Numbered from the stretch's first letter, positions 14,378 to 23,700 are shown. The stretch is 64,000 nt of DNA from Planctomycetota bacterium (GCA_029550525.1 JAKPHF010000050.1:1-64000), one strand, 5' to 3'. The notes: generated from the letters alone by a model not told the origin. Translations and numbers: made by a program.

Positions 14378-14549
14378 GTATCAGACTACCGGCATTACGG
14401 GTTGATGATTTCTCCTGACGCCCTGGCCTCTTCCCGACGCCCTGGTTTCGGTTCAATCCGTTGCCGGTCCGCCTTCCCCGGAAGGCCGGAGGAGGCGCTC
14501 TCGGCGATCGTCGCTTGCACGACTCGCCGCGAGAGCCCGACTTTATTGA

Positions 14550-14623
14550 CAGGAGCAGAGGGACTCGAACCCCCAACCGCCGGTTTTGGAAACCGGTGCT
14601 CTAGCCAATTGAGCTATGCTCCT
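14550..14623 (-). tRNA. tRNA-Trp (CCA)
   Basis: The 74-nt cloverleaf reads from the acceptor strand AGGAGCA through a D arm, the anticodon stem CCGGT/ACCGG with 7-nt loop TTCCAAA (anticodon CCA), and a T arm GGGGGTTCGAGTCCC, to a matching 3' acceptor strand TGCTCCT and discriminator G. CCA is not encoded. It lies between rpmG and secE, a common bacterial location. Confidence 0.95.
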
Positions 14624-14639
14624 GGCCAAGCTGCCAGCT

Positions 14640-14716
14640 CGAGTTGTCACTGTTCAACGCTCGGCTGTCAGCCATGAGCCATCCGCCGTGAGCGATCAGG
14701 CCCATCGCTCACAGCG
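14640..14716. repeat. degenerate TCAGC/GAGC inverted repeat
   Basis: Imperfect, partly palindromic short words (GTCAGCCATGAGCC, TGAGCGATCAGGCC, CGCTCACAGC) fill the space between rpmG and tRNA-Trp. Similar words occur after several other genes in this window. Confidence 0.4.
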
Positions 14717-14722
14717 TTTTAC

Positions 14723-14890
14723 TCACTTACGCTTCACCTTGTGAAGCGTTCGCTTGCGAAGGCGCGGGCAATACTTCATGAGTGTCAGCTTGGGGGTGCC
14801 GCCCTGAACGTTGACGCTGACGCGGTAGTTCAAGTCACCCGTCTCGCTGCACTGCAACCACACGAATTCGCGCTTGACTGCCTTGGCCAT
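14723..14890 (-). CDS. rpmG: 50S ribosomal protein L33
   Basis: Small large-subunit protein of 55 residues. The family ends are clear: LQCSETGDLNYRVSVN near the start and MKYCPRLRKRTLHKVKRK at the end. Only one Cys is present at each site, so it cannot form the four-Cys zinc ribbon of the zinc-binding paralogue and resembles the zinc-free form. The start MAKAVKRE was chosen by family length. It lies between tuf and tRNA-Trp. Confidence 0.95.
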   Translation of the reverse strand: MAKAVKREFVWLQCSETGDLNYRVSVNVQGGTPKLTLMKYCPRLRKRTLHKVKRK

Positions 14891-14915
14891 GGCCTTGCTT
14901 TCCCGAACGCGACGA

Positions 14916-14941
14916 GGAAGGCCGGCTACCACCGGCCTTCC
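14916..14941 (-). terminator. hairpin between tuf and rpmG
   Basis: A perfect 10-bp inverted repeat (GGAAGGCCGG/CCGGCCTTCC) with a 6-nt loop lies in the 113-bp tuf-rpmG gap. No T-run follows on the minus strand, so it may be an attenuator or processing site rather than a full stop. Confidence 0.4.
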
Positions 14942-15003
14942 GTCGCGATGTCATGTTACTGGCCTCGCCTCCGCCCAGCGTCGGGGCCTCGGCCGAAGCC
15001 CAT

Positions 15004-16209
15004 TTACTCCAGAACCTTGGTCACGACGCCCGAACCGACGGTGCGGCCGCCTTCACGAACGGCGAAGCGGACGCCTTCTTCCAGCGCGATCGGCTTGCCC
15101 AGCTCGACTTCCAGCTCGATGTTGTCGCCGGGCATGCACATCTCGGCCCCGCCGAGCAGACGCAGGCCGCCGGTCACGTCGGTGGTCCGGAAGTAGAACT
15201 GCGGACGATAACCCGAGAAGAACGGGCTGTGGCGACCGCCTTCCTCCTTGGTCAGCACGTAGACCTGAGCCTGGAACTTGGTGTGCGGCGTGATCGAGCC
15301 GGGCTTGGCCAACACGTGACCACGCTGCAACTGATCCTTTTCGACACCACGCAGGAGCAGACCGACGTTATCGCCCGCCTGACCCTGTTCGAGGGTCTTG
15401 TTGAACATTTCGACGCCGGTGACCGTGGTCTTGCGGGTTTCGCCCAGACCGACGATCTCGACTTCGTCGCCGACCTTGACGACGCCGCGCTCGATACGGC
15501 CGGTGCCCACCGTGCCGCGGCCCTTGATGCTGAACACGTCTTCGATCGGCATCTGGAAGGGCTTGTCGATCAGACGAGCCGGCTCAGGGATGAATGAGTC
15601 GATGGCATCCATGAGCTCCTGGATGCACTTGGTCTTCTCGGGATCCTTGGGATTGAGCAGGGCTTCGCTGGCCGACCCCTTGATGATGGGCGTCTCATCG
15701 CCGGGGAAGTCGTACTTGTTCAACAGCTCGCGAATCTCAAGCTCCACCAGCTCGAGCAGCTCGGGATCGTCGACCAGGTCGACCTTGTTGAGGAACACCA
15801 CGATGGCCGGCACGTTCACCTGACGGGCGAGCAGAATGTGCTCGCGAGTCTGGGGCATGGGGCCGTCGGCGGCGGACACCACCAGAATGGCGCCGTCCAT
15901 CTGGGCGGCACCGGTGATCATGTTCTTGACGTAGTCCGCGTGGCCCGGGCAGTCGACGTGGGCGTAGTGCCGCTTCTCGGACTCGTACTCCACGTGCGAG
16001 GTGGCGATGGTCAGAATCTTCGTGGGGTCGCGGCGGCCTTCCTTCTCGGACGCCTTGGCGACTTCGTCGTAGCTCTTGAACTTGGCCAAGCCCTTGGTTG
16101 ACTGAACCGACGTGATCGCGGCCGTCAACGTCGTCTTGCCGTGGTCGACGTGGCCGATCGTGCCGACGTTCACGTGCGGTTTCGTTCTTGTGAAGACTTC
16201 CTTGGCCAT
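15004..16209 (-). CDS. tuf: translation elongation factor EF-Tu
   Basis: GTPase that delivers aminoacyl-tRNA to the ribosome, 401 residues. The P-loop is GHVDHGKT (19-26), G3 is DCPGH (86-90) and G4 is NKVD (141-144); domains 2 and 3 look normal. Switch I is unlike the usual form: between SYDE (46-49) and HVEYE (72-76) the standard RGITIN core reads KILTIAT, with about five extra residues before it (KEGRRDPT). The switch threonine is retained at T67. From memory other planctomycetes have a similar form, but I could not check. GGAGG precedes the ATG by about 10 nt. Confidence 0.97.
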   Translation of the reverse strand: MAKEVFTRTKPHVNVGTIGHVDHGKTTLTAAITSVQSTKGLAKFKSYDEVAKASEKEGRRDPTKILTIATSHVEYESEKRHYAHVDCPGHADYVKNMITGAAQMDGAILVVSAADGPMPQTREHILLARQVNVPAIVVFLNKVDLVDDPELLELVELEIRELLNKYDFPGDETPIIKGSASEALLNPKDPEKTKCIQELMDAIDSFIPEPARLIDKPFQMPIEDVFSIKGRGTVGTGRIERGVVKVGDEVEIVGLGETRKTTVTGVEMFNKTLEQGQAGDNVGLLLRGVEKDQLQRGHVLAKPGSITPHTKFQAQVYVLTKEEGGRHSPFFSGYRPQFYFRTTDVTGGLRLLGGAEMCMPGDNIELEVELGKPIALEEGVRFAVREGGRTVGSGVVTKVLE

Positions 16210-16398
16210 GTGGTCATTTCCTCCACTCTTGCGTGTCGAAAACCGGTTTTGCCTTTTGTAAATGAACCTCGAGCAGGTGGACAGTGGCGACCCCGCAGGA
16301 ACGTTTCCCGCGACTTTTCGACCTCTCTTCTGCCTGCTGACTTAATGCTACAGGAATCGGCAGGACGCCCAAACGGCGTCATGCCGATTCCATCCGAG

Positions 16399-16471
<73 letters not shown>

Positions 16472-16580
16472 GGGCTGACCCGGTCATTCGGACCCCTGAA
16501 AGGCCCGAGGACCCGCAGCGATCCATCGCTGGGGCTGCGGACATACCGGTACTACGCTTGCCCGCCACCGGAGCTAGGTC

Positions 16581-16608
16581 AGTATACGAGTTTGCGCTCT
16601 CATGTCAA
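16581..16608 (-). promoter_or_regulatory. sigma-70 promoter P2 for tRNA-Thr-tuf
   Basis: TTGACA and TATACT are separated by 16 nt on the minus strand, about 110 bp before tRNA-Thr. This is close to consensus and suits a highly expressed stable-RNA and tuf unit. Confidence 0.75.
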
Positions 16609-16744
16609 ACTCCTGCCGCCGACGAATCCGCCAGCGGGCAGGCCGGAACGCAACTCTTCCACCCGGATCGCCCCTGAGGCGAGGGACCGACCCATCAGGC
16701 GAGGCCAGGATCCCGGCGGCCGGCGCCGTCTGCAAAACTGCAAG

Positions 16745-16771
16745 ATTATACTCGCCATGAGCTTGTGTCAA
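16745..16771 (-). promoter_or_regulatory. sigma-70 promoter P1 upstream of tRNA-Thr-tuf
   Basis: Exact TTGACA and TATAAT hexamers with a 15-nt spacer on the minus strand, 164 bp upstream of P2. The remainder of the 590-bp gap from 16472 to 17061 shows no gene. Confidence 0.65.
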
Positions 16772-17061
16772 CCACTCCACGACCCACCGTTCGGACCTGA
16801 TGTGGGATCAACTTCATAGATCGGACGAACCATCGACGAAATCCGCCGAGGCCTGAGACAATGGCCCCACCCGCTCACACATTTCGCGGCAGGCCGGCCG
16901 ACGACAGCGTCCGCGAAAACTCACAGCCCCCGGTCCGCGGAGCGACTGCTCGCACTCCTGGCTTCGGCCTCCCGTCCGGTATCCACTCTTTCCCCCTTCC
17001 GCTTTGGCCGATACCATGTCGCGCCGTATCGCCAATCGCGTCGTTGAGGAGACAGCGAACG

Positions 17062-17529
17062 ATGAAGCGACGACTGTCGCCTGGATTGGGAAGGCTTCTG
17101 TTCATCAAAGGCGTCTGCCGCGCCGGCCCGCCGGTCTACGTGTTGTGGAGCATCGTGGAGTGGTGTCGCGTGGATTGGCGCTACGCCATCGTCTTCGGCG
17201 CACTCACGCTTAACTACGTTCTGGTGTACGCCCTGACCTGGACGTACCCGGCGCTCATGCAGGGCCCTTGGCGCGTCCGCCCCTGGCAGACGCTGTTGCT
17301 GCTCGCAAACGCCGTGGTGCTGCCGATCATGTTCTGGCGGACACGCGGTCATCTGCCCTGGATCTTTTTCGTCGCGGCCGTTTTCTGCGCCGCCTGCCTA
17401 TACATCGGTACGGCGATCTACATTCACCTGAACGAGAAGCTCCCGATGGGAGCCGTCTTCGCAAAAACGCGCGACCCTGCCCTGCCGAAGCTGGTGGACG
17501 CCCCCGAGCCGCCCGCGTCGTCCGGATGA
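17062..17529 (+). CDS. predicted four-span membrane protein
   Basis: Not recognised. The product has 155 residues with about four hydrophobic segments (roughly 22-38, 42-62, 80-98 and 103-125), a basic N-terminus (MKRRLSPGLGR) and a polar Pro/Ala-rich C-terminus. GAGGAG lies about 10 nt before the ATG. It is followed after 129 bp by a sulfite-reductase-like gene and then a YeiH-type transporter on the same strand. Co-transcription would place it in the same sulfur- or redox-related unit, but nothing in the sequence fixes a role. Confidence 0.7.
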   Translation: MKRRLSPGLGRLLFIKGVCRAGPPVYVLWSIVEWCRVDWRYAIVFGALTLNYVLVYALTWTYPALMQGPWRVRPWQTLLLLANAVVLPIMFWRTRGHLPWIFFVAAVFCAACLYIGTAIYIHLNEKLPMGAVFAKTRDPALPKLVDAPEPPASSG

Positions 17530-17658
17530 CGGAGCCGGATGATCCGCTCGCGCTTGTTGAACGAGCGGGTGCTCGGTACATTGGCTGCTTCTACGCCGAG
17601 CGACGGCCCGGCTCGGTGCCCGGGGAACACGACACGCCAAGCAAGGAGTATTCGACCC

Positions 17659-18360
17659 GTGGCAGAAATGCCTCCGATGGATGACCGCGCGCTCAAGGCG
17701 CGGGGGATGATGAAACAGCGGAACGGCGATCTGTTCAGCGTGCGCCTCGGCGTGACCGGGGGACACGTGACCGCCGCGCATCTGAAGACGATCGGCGAAC
17801 TGGCCGAGCGATACGGTTGCGGCGCCGTCCATCTGACTACGCGTCAGGGCATTGAGATCCCCAACGTGCCGTACGCGAATCTCGAGCCGCTCGCGCGAGA
17901 CCTTGCATCGGCCGGGCTCACGCTCGGTCTCACCGGACCGCGCGTCCGCGGGATCACCGCCTGCCCGGGCCACATCTGTCAGCACGGCCTGGGCAACACG
18001 CAGGAACTCGCCCAACGACTGGCCAGCGCCGTGGGTGACCGCACCGGCTTGCCTCACAAGTTCAAGATCGGCATCACCGGCTGCCCCAACGGCTGCGCCA
18101 AGCCGATCGAGAACGATTTCGGCGTCATGTGCGTCGCCAAGGGCTATCGTGTTTTCGTCGGCGGCCAAATGGGCAAAAAGGCGCGGCTGGGTGATCGGCT
18201 GTCGTTCACCGTCCCGAACGTTGAAGCGCTCATCCGAATCATCCACGCGTCGCTCGATTGGTTCTGCGAGCACGCTGCCGGCCGCGAACGGTTCGGCAGT
18301 ACCATCGATCGCGTCGGGCTCGGTTCGCTCGTCGCCCGGCTCGAACCGCTCGCCGGCTGA
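17659..18360 (+). CDS. small siroheme sulfite/nitrite reductase-like protein
   Basis: Predicted siroheme/4Fe-4S reductase of 233 residues, about the size of AsrC-like or Dsr-like small proteins rather than a full two-repeat assimilatory enzyme. A ferredoxin-like half-domain with LTTRQGIEIPN precedes the cluster/siroheme domain, where TACPGHICQHG and GITGCPNGCAKP supply four cysteines. The first pair is spaced C-X4-C; the family norm I know is C-X5-C, so this may be a divergent or differently liganded site. The GTG start has AAGGAG about 10 nt upstream; translation could also start at in-frame ATGs 3 or 6 codons later. The next gene encodes a putative sulfate exporter. Confidence 0.8.
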   Translation: MAEMPPMDDRALKARGMMKQRNGDLFSVRLGVTGGHVTAAHLKTIGELAERYGCGAVHLTTRQGIEIPNVPYANLEPLARDLASAGLTLGLTGPRVRGITACPGHICQHGLGNTQELAQRLASAVGDRTGLPHKFKIGITGCPNGCAKPIENDFGVMCVAKGYRVFVGGQMGKKARLGDRLSFTVPNVEALIRIIHASLDWFCEHAAGRERFGSTIDRVGLGSLVARLEPLAG

Positions 18361-18416
18361 CCGCAAGGCCGACCGTTGCCGCTCATTGGCTCTTCTAATT
18401 GGGAGATTCCGTTCCG

Positions 18417-19754
18417 ATGTCCGTAACGTCACCGCCGGCCGCGCCGCCCCAGGCACCTGCTCAACCTTCGTCCCCCAGCACACTGCTCAAATCGGAGGAT
18501 TGGTGGTCCGTTTGGATCGGCCTGACACTGGTCGTCCTGGCCGCCACTCGTCTGCTTCCATCCATTCCCAAGGCGCACCTGTGGACGAGTAACCCATTGG
18601 AAGCGTTTCCCGCCCGCAGTATCCCAGGCCTCTTGACGATCCTGTTCGGCTATGCCGGCCTGACTGCAGTGGGCATCCGCGTGATGGGCGGCTCGATCCG
18701 CAAATACCTGCCGGGTTTCGCGGTCGTCTTCGCTTTGGGACTGGTCTCGATGCTGCTCGGTGCGCAGAGCCGGCTGGACCACCACGGCCTGGAATACGCG
18801 CTGTGGGGGCTGCTCATCGGGCTGGCCGTCGCAAACACCGTTGGTGCTCCGGGCTGGCTGCTGGCCGGGGCCAAATCGGAATGGTTCATCAAGATCGGCC
18901 TGGTGCTCATGGGCGCTGAGGTGCTGGTGTCAAAGATCCTGGCCTACGGGCCGCGAGGGCTCATCGTGGCCTGGATCGTGACGCCGATCGTCATCCTCTT
19001 CATGTATTTTTTTGGAACTCGCATTCTTCGGATCTCGAGCCGCACGCTGGTGATGGTGATCGCGTGCGCGACCAGCGTCTGCGGTGTGAGCGCCGCCATC
19101 GCGTCAGCGGCGGCCTGCCGAGCCAAACGGGAGGAACTCTCGCTGGTCGTCGGCATGAGCATGCTGTTCACCGTCGCGATGATGGTGGGTATGCCGGCCC
19201 TCAGCAAGGTCATGGGATTGGATGATTACGTGGCCGGGGCGTGGATCGGGGGAACCGTGGACTCGACCGGCGCCGTGGTGGCGGCGGGAGAAATCTTCAG
19301 CGACCGGGCTGGCGAAGTGGCCGCCCTCGTGAAGATGATCCAGAACGCGTTGATCGGCATCGTCGCCTTCGTCATCGCTCTCGTCTGGGTTTGGCGTTTC
19401 GATGCGAGCCCGTCCGAACGGCCGGGGATGGGTGAAATTTGGCGACGATTCCCCAAGTTCGTGGTGGGATTCGTCGGCGTGTCGCTGTTCTTCTCGTTCG
19501 TGCTGATCCCGCTGATGGGCGATGAGGCAGTCAAGGACGTGATCAAAACGACCAAGGGTCTGCGCAACTGGTGGTTCGCCTTGGCGTTTGCGGCCATCGG
19601 GCTGGAGAGCAACTTCCGGCAGATGACGGCCCAGCTCTCGGGCGGCAAGCCCATCTGGCTCTATACCGTGGGGCAGTCGTTCAATATTGTGCTGACCCTG
19701 CTGGCGGCGTGGCTGGCGTTCGGCGACGTGCTTTTCGGTCCGATATCGGAATGA
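18417..19754 (+). CDS. putative sulfate exporter family transporter (YeiH/UPF0324)
   Basis: Polytopic membrane protein of 445 residues. After a Pro-rich N-terminus of about 22 residues it has roughly ten or more hydrophobic spans. The family regions LLIGLAVANTVGAPGWL, SEWFIKIGLVLMGAEVL and ATSVCGVSAAIASAAACRAKREELSL are clear. Members are annotated as putative sulfate exporters, though the transported ion is poorly established. GGGAG lies about 10 nt before the chosen ATG. It starts 56 bp after the sulfite-reductase-like gene, so the pair may handle a sulfur oxyanion. A degenerate repeat follows the stop. Confidence 0.85.
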   Translation: MSVTSPPAAPPQAPAQPSSPSTLLKSEDWWSVWIGLTLVVLAATRLLPSIPKAHLWTSNPLEAFPARSIPGLLTILFGYAGLTAVGIRVMGGSIRKYLPGFAVVFALGLVSMLLGAQSRLDHHGLEYALWGLLIGLAVANTVGAPGWLLAGAKSEWFIKIGLVLMGAEVLVSKILAYGPRGLIVAWIVTPIVILFMYFFGTRILRISSRTLVMVIACATSVCGVSAAIASAAACRAKREELSLVVGMSMLFTVAMMVGMPALSKVMGLDDYVAGAWIGGTVDSTGAVVAAGEIFSDRAGEVAALVKMIQNALIGIVAFVIALVWVWRFDASPSERPGMGEIWRRFPKFVVGFVGVSLFFSFVLIPLMGDEAVKDVIKTTKGLRNWWFALAFAAIGLESNFRQMTAQLSGGKPIWLYTVGQSFNIVLTLLAAWLAFGDVLFGPISE

Positions 19755-19836
19755 ACTGTCAATTGTCAGCTATCAGCCGCTAGCTATCAGCTGTCAGCTG
19801 GAGGTCCGGCTCAGCGCTCACAGCTCATAGTTGAAG
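19755..19836. repeat. degenerate CAGCTATCAGC-type repeat between convergent genes
   Basis: Overlapping direct and inverted copies of TCAGCTATCAGC, CAGCTGTCAGCTG and GCTCACAGCTCATAG fill the gap between the YeiH-family gene (+) and fliS (-). It could fold on both strands and serve as a shared terminator. Confidence 0.5.
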
Positions 19837-19838
19837 AA

Positions 19839-20330
19839 TCAGCCTTCCACGCAGAGCGTGCTGTACTCGGTGTCGACTTCGCCGGTGGAGTCGGCGGACG
19901 CAGGAGATTGGGCAGGCGGCGTGCGGACACCGGGCGTGTCGGATTGGCCGGCTCGCTCCTGGCGCAGCTTCTCCATGAGCATCACCCAGGTTTCTCGCTG
20001 GTAGTTGAGGAACTTGAGCGCCTCCTCGGCGGCGGGTACGCTCCGCTCGGAGCAGGCCTGGACGAGGTGCCGGTAGATGTAGTTGTACAAGCCGGCCATG
20101 CGAGTGCACAACTCGCGATCAACGTCGTAGTTGAGCGAGTTGAGCATCTCCAGGAGGATCTTCTGGGCCCGGCTGAAACCGGTGAACGCTTTTTCCCAGT
20201 TCTTGGTCTCGATCCCCTCGATGCCCTGGCGGGTGAACCGGATAGCCCCGTCGTAGAGCATGAGATGCAACTGCTCGGGAGAGGCGGTCAGGATCGCGTT
20301 ACGCAGATACTCGTTCGAAGCGTTACCCAT
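19839..20330 (-). CDS. fliS: flagellar export chaperone FliS
   Basis: Cytosolic chaperone that binds the C-terminal helix of flagellin before export. It has 163 residues. The FliS core begins NEYLRNAILTASPEQLHLMLYDGAIRF and continues through the helical ETKNWEKAFTGFSRAQKILLEMLNSL and YIYRHLVQACSERS. A Pro/Ser/Thr-rich tail of about 40 residues extends beyond the usual end. It lies downstream of fliD on the same strand (217-bp gap), as in many flagellar loci, while the flagellin genes are 35 kb away. Confidence 0.93.
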   Translation of the reverse strand: MGNASNEYLRNAILTASPEQLHLMLYDGAIRFTRQGIEGIETKNWEKAFTGFSRAQKILLEMLNSLNYDVDRELCTRMAGLYNYIYRHLVQACSERSVPAAEEALKFLNYQRETWVMLMEKLRQERAGQSDTPGVRTPPAQSPASADSTGEVDTEYSTLCVEG

Positions 20331-20547
20331 GATCGCCTGTATTATCGGTTGCGTACGAACCCGAGTTCAGAACGGCGCTCGCCGTTTTTGTCGTGTTTGG
20401 CCGGCCCGGGGCGATCTTCCGTCTTCGCCCCCAAAAGGGCGGCAGCCCCAGGCTCGTGCCCGGGACTGACCTCATCGGGCGGCCGCAACGACCAGCCCTC
20501 ACTGAACATATCCCCCGTCAAGAACCGGCGTTACGCGCCGCCCCCTG

Positions 20548-23500
20548 CTACAGGCCTGCTCGGGAGGTTGAGCCGAACGAGCTGGCGAGGCTGGACAGGG
20601 CGCTCAGCGAAGACTGCTGGGCCTGCAGGTCGGACAGAGCCTTCTCCATGGCCTGGAACTGCTTGTAGTAGCGTTCCTCCTTGTTGTTGAGCAGGATCTT
20701 GAGGTCCTCTATGCGGCGGTTGTAGAGCTCGATCTTGTCGTCGAGCCGGTCGGTCTGCGAACTGATCAGGCCGCCGGCGCTGCTGGTCAGGAGGCGCAGT
20801 TCCTCCTTGAGAGCAGCGGCGATTCCGATGTACTGCACCTTCTCCTTGCCGTCCGCATCCGTGGTCGAGCTCGTCTTCGTGAACAGATTCTGGACCGCTT
20901 GCGGGTCTTTCTCGAGGGCGTCTCGGAAGGCCTGCTCGTCGAGTTCCAGCCGCCCGCCCGAGCCGAACTTCAAACCCACGCTGCTCAACCGCCGCAGCGA
21001 GTATTCCGCGGAGAGCGAGCGCGACAACTGGCGATACAGCCGATCCTGGATCTGACGGACAGTGTGATCGCCCAGGAGAACACCGCGCTCGTTGGTCTTG
21101 GGATCGAACTTTGTCAGCTCGCCGAGACGGTCGAGAACGGCGTTGTAGGCGGTGACGAAGCTCTTGAGGTCGTTGACGGTGGAGTCCGTATTGGTGGCCA
21201 CGTTGACCTGCACGGCCGTGGCGGTGGAGGCCAGGAGGTCCAGCGTCAGCCCCTGCACCACGCCGGTGATCTTGTTGGTGCTGCTCGAGACGACGATGGA
21301 GTTGGGCGAATCGATGTTGCCCACCACCACGCGGGCGTCGGTGGCTTCGGTGAGCGTTTCGAAGGCCAGGCCGCTCGTGCCGGTGTTGAAGGCTATCTGG
21401 CCCGCGGTGCCGCTGGCGGTGGAGGTCACGACCAGTCGGTAGGGCCGGCTGCCGCTGCCGTCGTTGAGGATGCTCGCCCGGACGTTGAGCCCGGCGCTGT
21501 TGATCTTGTTGACCACGTCGTCGAGGGTGTCGGCCGGACCAATCTCGATGATACCGGCGAGCGATCCCGTGAGCACGCCCGGATTGGCCGGCGAGGCCTG
21601 CCCCTTGATCCCCAGGGCGGCGGCCGCGCTGCCGCCGCTCAGTTCGGCCACCGTCAGCCGCCCGGTTCCCCCCTCGGTCTGATCGACGAGCATGATGCCG
21701 TCGCCGTTGGCGTTCACCTGCGCGGTAACGCCGATGTCGGCCGCGGCCTGATTGATGGTGTTGATTACATCTCCGATGGTCTGGTGAAGGCTGCCGCTCA
21801 GCGTGATGGTGACGCTCTGACCAGCGGTGTTGGTAATCTGGAACTTGACGGTCGAGTTGCCTTGACCGGCGGTCAGGCCGATGCCTTTGCCACCGTTGAG
21901 CGACGACAACAACGTCGTCTCGGAGATGTACTTGCGGTTGAGATCGCCCCCGACCAGCCGTCCCGTCGCCGAGCTCCCGGCCACGTGCAGGTCTTCCAGT
22001 GTCTCACCACTGGCGGTGAACAGAGCCGTACCCTCGGTCAAATCCTGGATGGTCAGTCCCGTGCCCCCCGCGGACACCTCGGCCCGCAACGAGCCCTGCT
22101 GGTTGATGAGGTTGATGATGTCCTGCAGCGTCTGAGCATTGGACAGATCGACGGTTTGCGTCGTTCCATCGCGAAGCTGGAACTGAACCACGCCCAGTCG
22201 AACGCCCGCGCCGCCGTTGAGATTTCGCAGCAGTACCGTGTTCAGGCCCGATGCGAGCCGCCCGCCGGTGAGCGTGCCGTTTTGGAACGTGCCGGTGAGC
22301 CCCAGGTCCTGCAGGGCCATGGAACCGTTGAGCGCCTCGATGGTCGCGGTCCCGCCGGTTGTGTGATCGATGAGAGTCAGTCCCTTGCCGTCGGCGCTCA
22401 CGGCGATTTCGAACGCCCCGTCGTTCAGGTTTCCGTCGGCGTCGCGCGCGTACTGGATTCTGCGAATCAGCGAGTTGATCGTGGTGAACTGGTAATTGGC
22501 CTTGCCCGTCACCGCACTGTCGCTCGTCTTGCCGGCGATCTTCAACTGAGAGGCAATCGAACCGGTGACATCCTCGATCTCGAGCATGCCGGTTCCTTCG
22601 CTGTTGTCGCTCAGGATGATCGTGCCCGAACTGCTGGCTGACGTAAATGTGACATTCAGGTCCTTGTATTCGTCCGAAGCCAGCAAGGCTTTCACGTCGT
22701 TGAGCGACTCGGTTCCGGTGAGGTGCAGTTCTTTGGTCACGCCCGCCTTGTTGGTGATGCGAATCGTGCCCGGCCCCACGCCCTGGCCGCCGTTCAACTC
22801 GGCCAGGCTGGTGTTGAAACTGAACGCGTTGCTCAAATCGATTTCGAATGAACGGCCGTTGGCCAGCGTGATCCTGAAATCCGATTGCGTCGTGTTGAAC
22901 CGGACGCCCAGCCCGTCGTTCAGCGAAGCGAGCGTCGTGGCGCCGGTGAGCCGCACGAGATCGACCGACGATGCGATACGTCCGCTTCCGTCCTCACTGC
23001 CCAGGATGCCCAGGTCGGTCGCGGTCAGCCCCGTGCCGACGTTGGTCACCGTCAATTGGCCCGTACCGGCGGGCAACCCGGTGACGTCCTCGAGGACAAT
23101 GCGGTCGCCCTGGATATACGCCCTGACCGCCACCTGAGACTGCGAATTGATGGCTTCCAGCACGTCGCGAACGGTGTACGCGGATCGCAGATCGATGGTG
23201 GCCGAAGCGTTGGCCCGGTCGGTGATACGAATCTGTCCCCGGCGGACGCCCGCCCCACCGTTCAGGACCGACAGCTCCGTGTCGGGATCCACACGGGCCT
23301 GGGCCGTCTCGAATGTCAGCGTGCCCGCCCCCACCGGCGTGACGTTGCGATCGGCAAACCCGAGGGAGGCGACCTGGTGAGTGGAGACGATCGACCGCAC
23401 GAGGAAGGAATAGCTGCCCACGGAAGCGGTCGGTTCGGCGGTCACCGTCAGGGCCTCCGGCTGCGAGCTGGTAGCGGTGCGGGCGGTGAACGTCCGGCTC

Positions 23501-23700
23501 TCGGCCAGCCGGCTGATCGCCGAGAGAGCCCCCATCAACTGGGCGTTGATGGTCTGGTATGCGAGCTTCTGGGCGTTAACGCTTTCGACGCGCGTCTGCA
23601 ACTGCAACAGCGGACGCGACTCGATCTCCATCAACTGCTTGACCAGCCCGGCGATATCGAAGCCGGAAATCAGGCCGGTGCTGGAGGATATGCCACCCAT
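20548..23700 (-). CDS. fliD: flagellar filament cap protein FliD, expanded
   Basis: Cap/hook-associated protein 2 that assists flagellin assembly at the filament tip. The N-terminal MGGISSSTGLISGFDIAGLV and the C-terminal coiled region (about 970-1030) are typical. At 1050 residues it is about twice the common length. The extra mass is a series of Flagellin_IN-like repeats opening LNGG-G (near residues 146, 260, 302, 494 and 601), each followed by a strand-rich block and a V-x-D-V/I-x-x-x-I-N helix. The start was set at MGGISS by family resemblance. It would be surface-exposed at the tip; the repeats may be adhesive, but that is inference. Confidence 0.95.
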   Translation of the reverse strand: MGGISSSTGLISGFDIAGLVKQLMEIESRPLLQLQTRVESVNAQKLAYQTINAQLMGALSAISRLAESRTFTARTATSSQPEALTVTAEPTASVGSYSFLVRSIVSTHQVASLGFADRNVTPVGAGTLTFETAQARVDPDTELSVLNGGAGVRRGQIRITDRANASATIDLRSAYTVRDVLEAINSQSQVAVRAYIQGDRIVLEDVTGLPAGTGQLTVTNVGTGLTATDLGILGSEDGSGRIASSVDLVRLTGATTLASLNDGLGVRFNTTQSDFRITLANGRSFEIDLSNAFSFNTSLAELNGGQGVGPGTIRITNKAGVTKELHLTGTESLNDVKALLASDEYKDLNVTFTSASSSGTIILSDNSEGTGMLEIEDVTGSIASQLKIAGKTSDSAVTGKANYQFTTINSLIRRIQYARDADGNLNDGAFEIAVSADGKGLTLIDHTTGGTATIEALNGSMALQDLGLTGTFQNGTLTGGRLASGLNTVLLRNLNGGAGVRLGVVQFQLRDGTTQTVDLSNAQTLQDIINLINQQGSLRAEVSAGGTGLTIQDLTEGTALFTASGETLEDLHVAGSSATGRLVGGDLNRKYISETTLLSSLNGGKGIGLTAGQGNSTVKFQITNTAGQSVTITLSGSLHQTIGDVINTINQAAADIGVTAQVNANGDGIMLVDQTEGGTGRLTVAELSGGSAAAALGIKGQASPANPGVLTGSLAGIIEIGPADTLDDVVNKINSAGLNVRASILNDGSGSRPYRLVVTSTASGTAGQIAFNTGTSGLAFETLTEATDARVVVGNIDSPNSIVVSSSTNKITGVVQGLTLDLLASTATAVQVNVATNTDSTVNDLKSFVTAYNAVLDRLGELTKFDPKTNERGVLLGDHTVRQIQDRLYRQLSRSLSAEYSLRRLSSVGLKFGSGGRLELDEQAFRDALEKDPQAVQNLFTKTSSTTDADGKEKVQYIGIAAALKEELRLLTSSAGGLISSQTDRLDDKIELYNRRIEDLKILLNNKEERYYKQFQAMEKALSDLQAQQSSLSALSSLASSFGSTSRAGL

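Noticed and set aside
16861-17061. N-terminal extension of the four-span membrane protein
   Set aside because: The frame is open upstream, but the only good ribosome site precedes the ATG at 17062, which also begins a sensible membrane protein.
20899-22641. Plus-strand open frame opposite fliD
   Set aside because: Antisense shadow of a repeat-rich gene; its apparent repeats mirror those of fliD.
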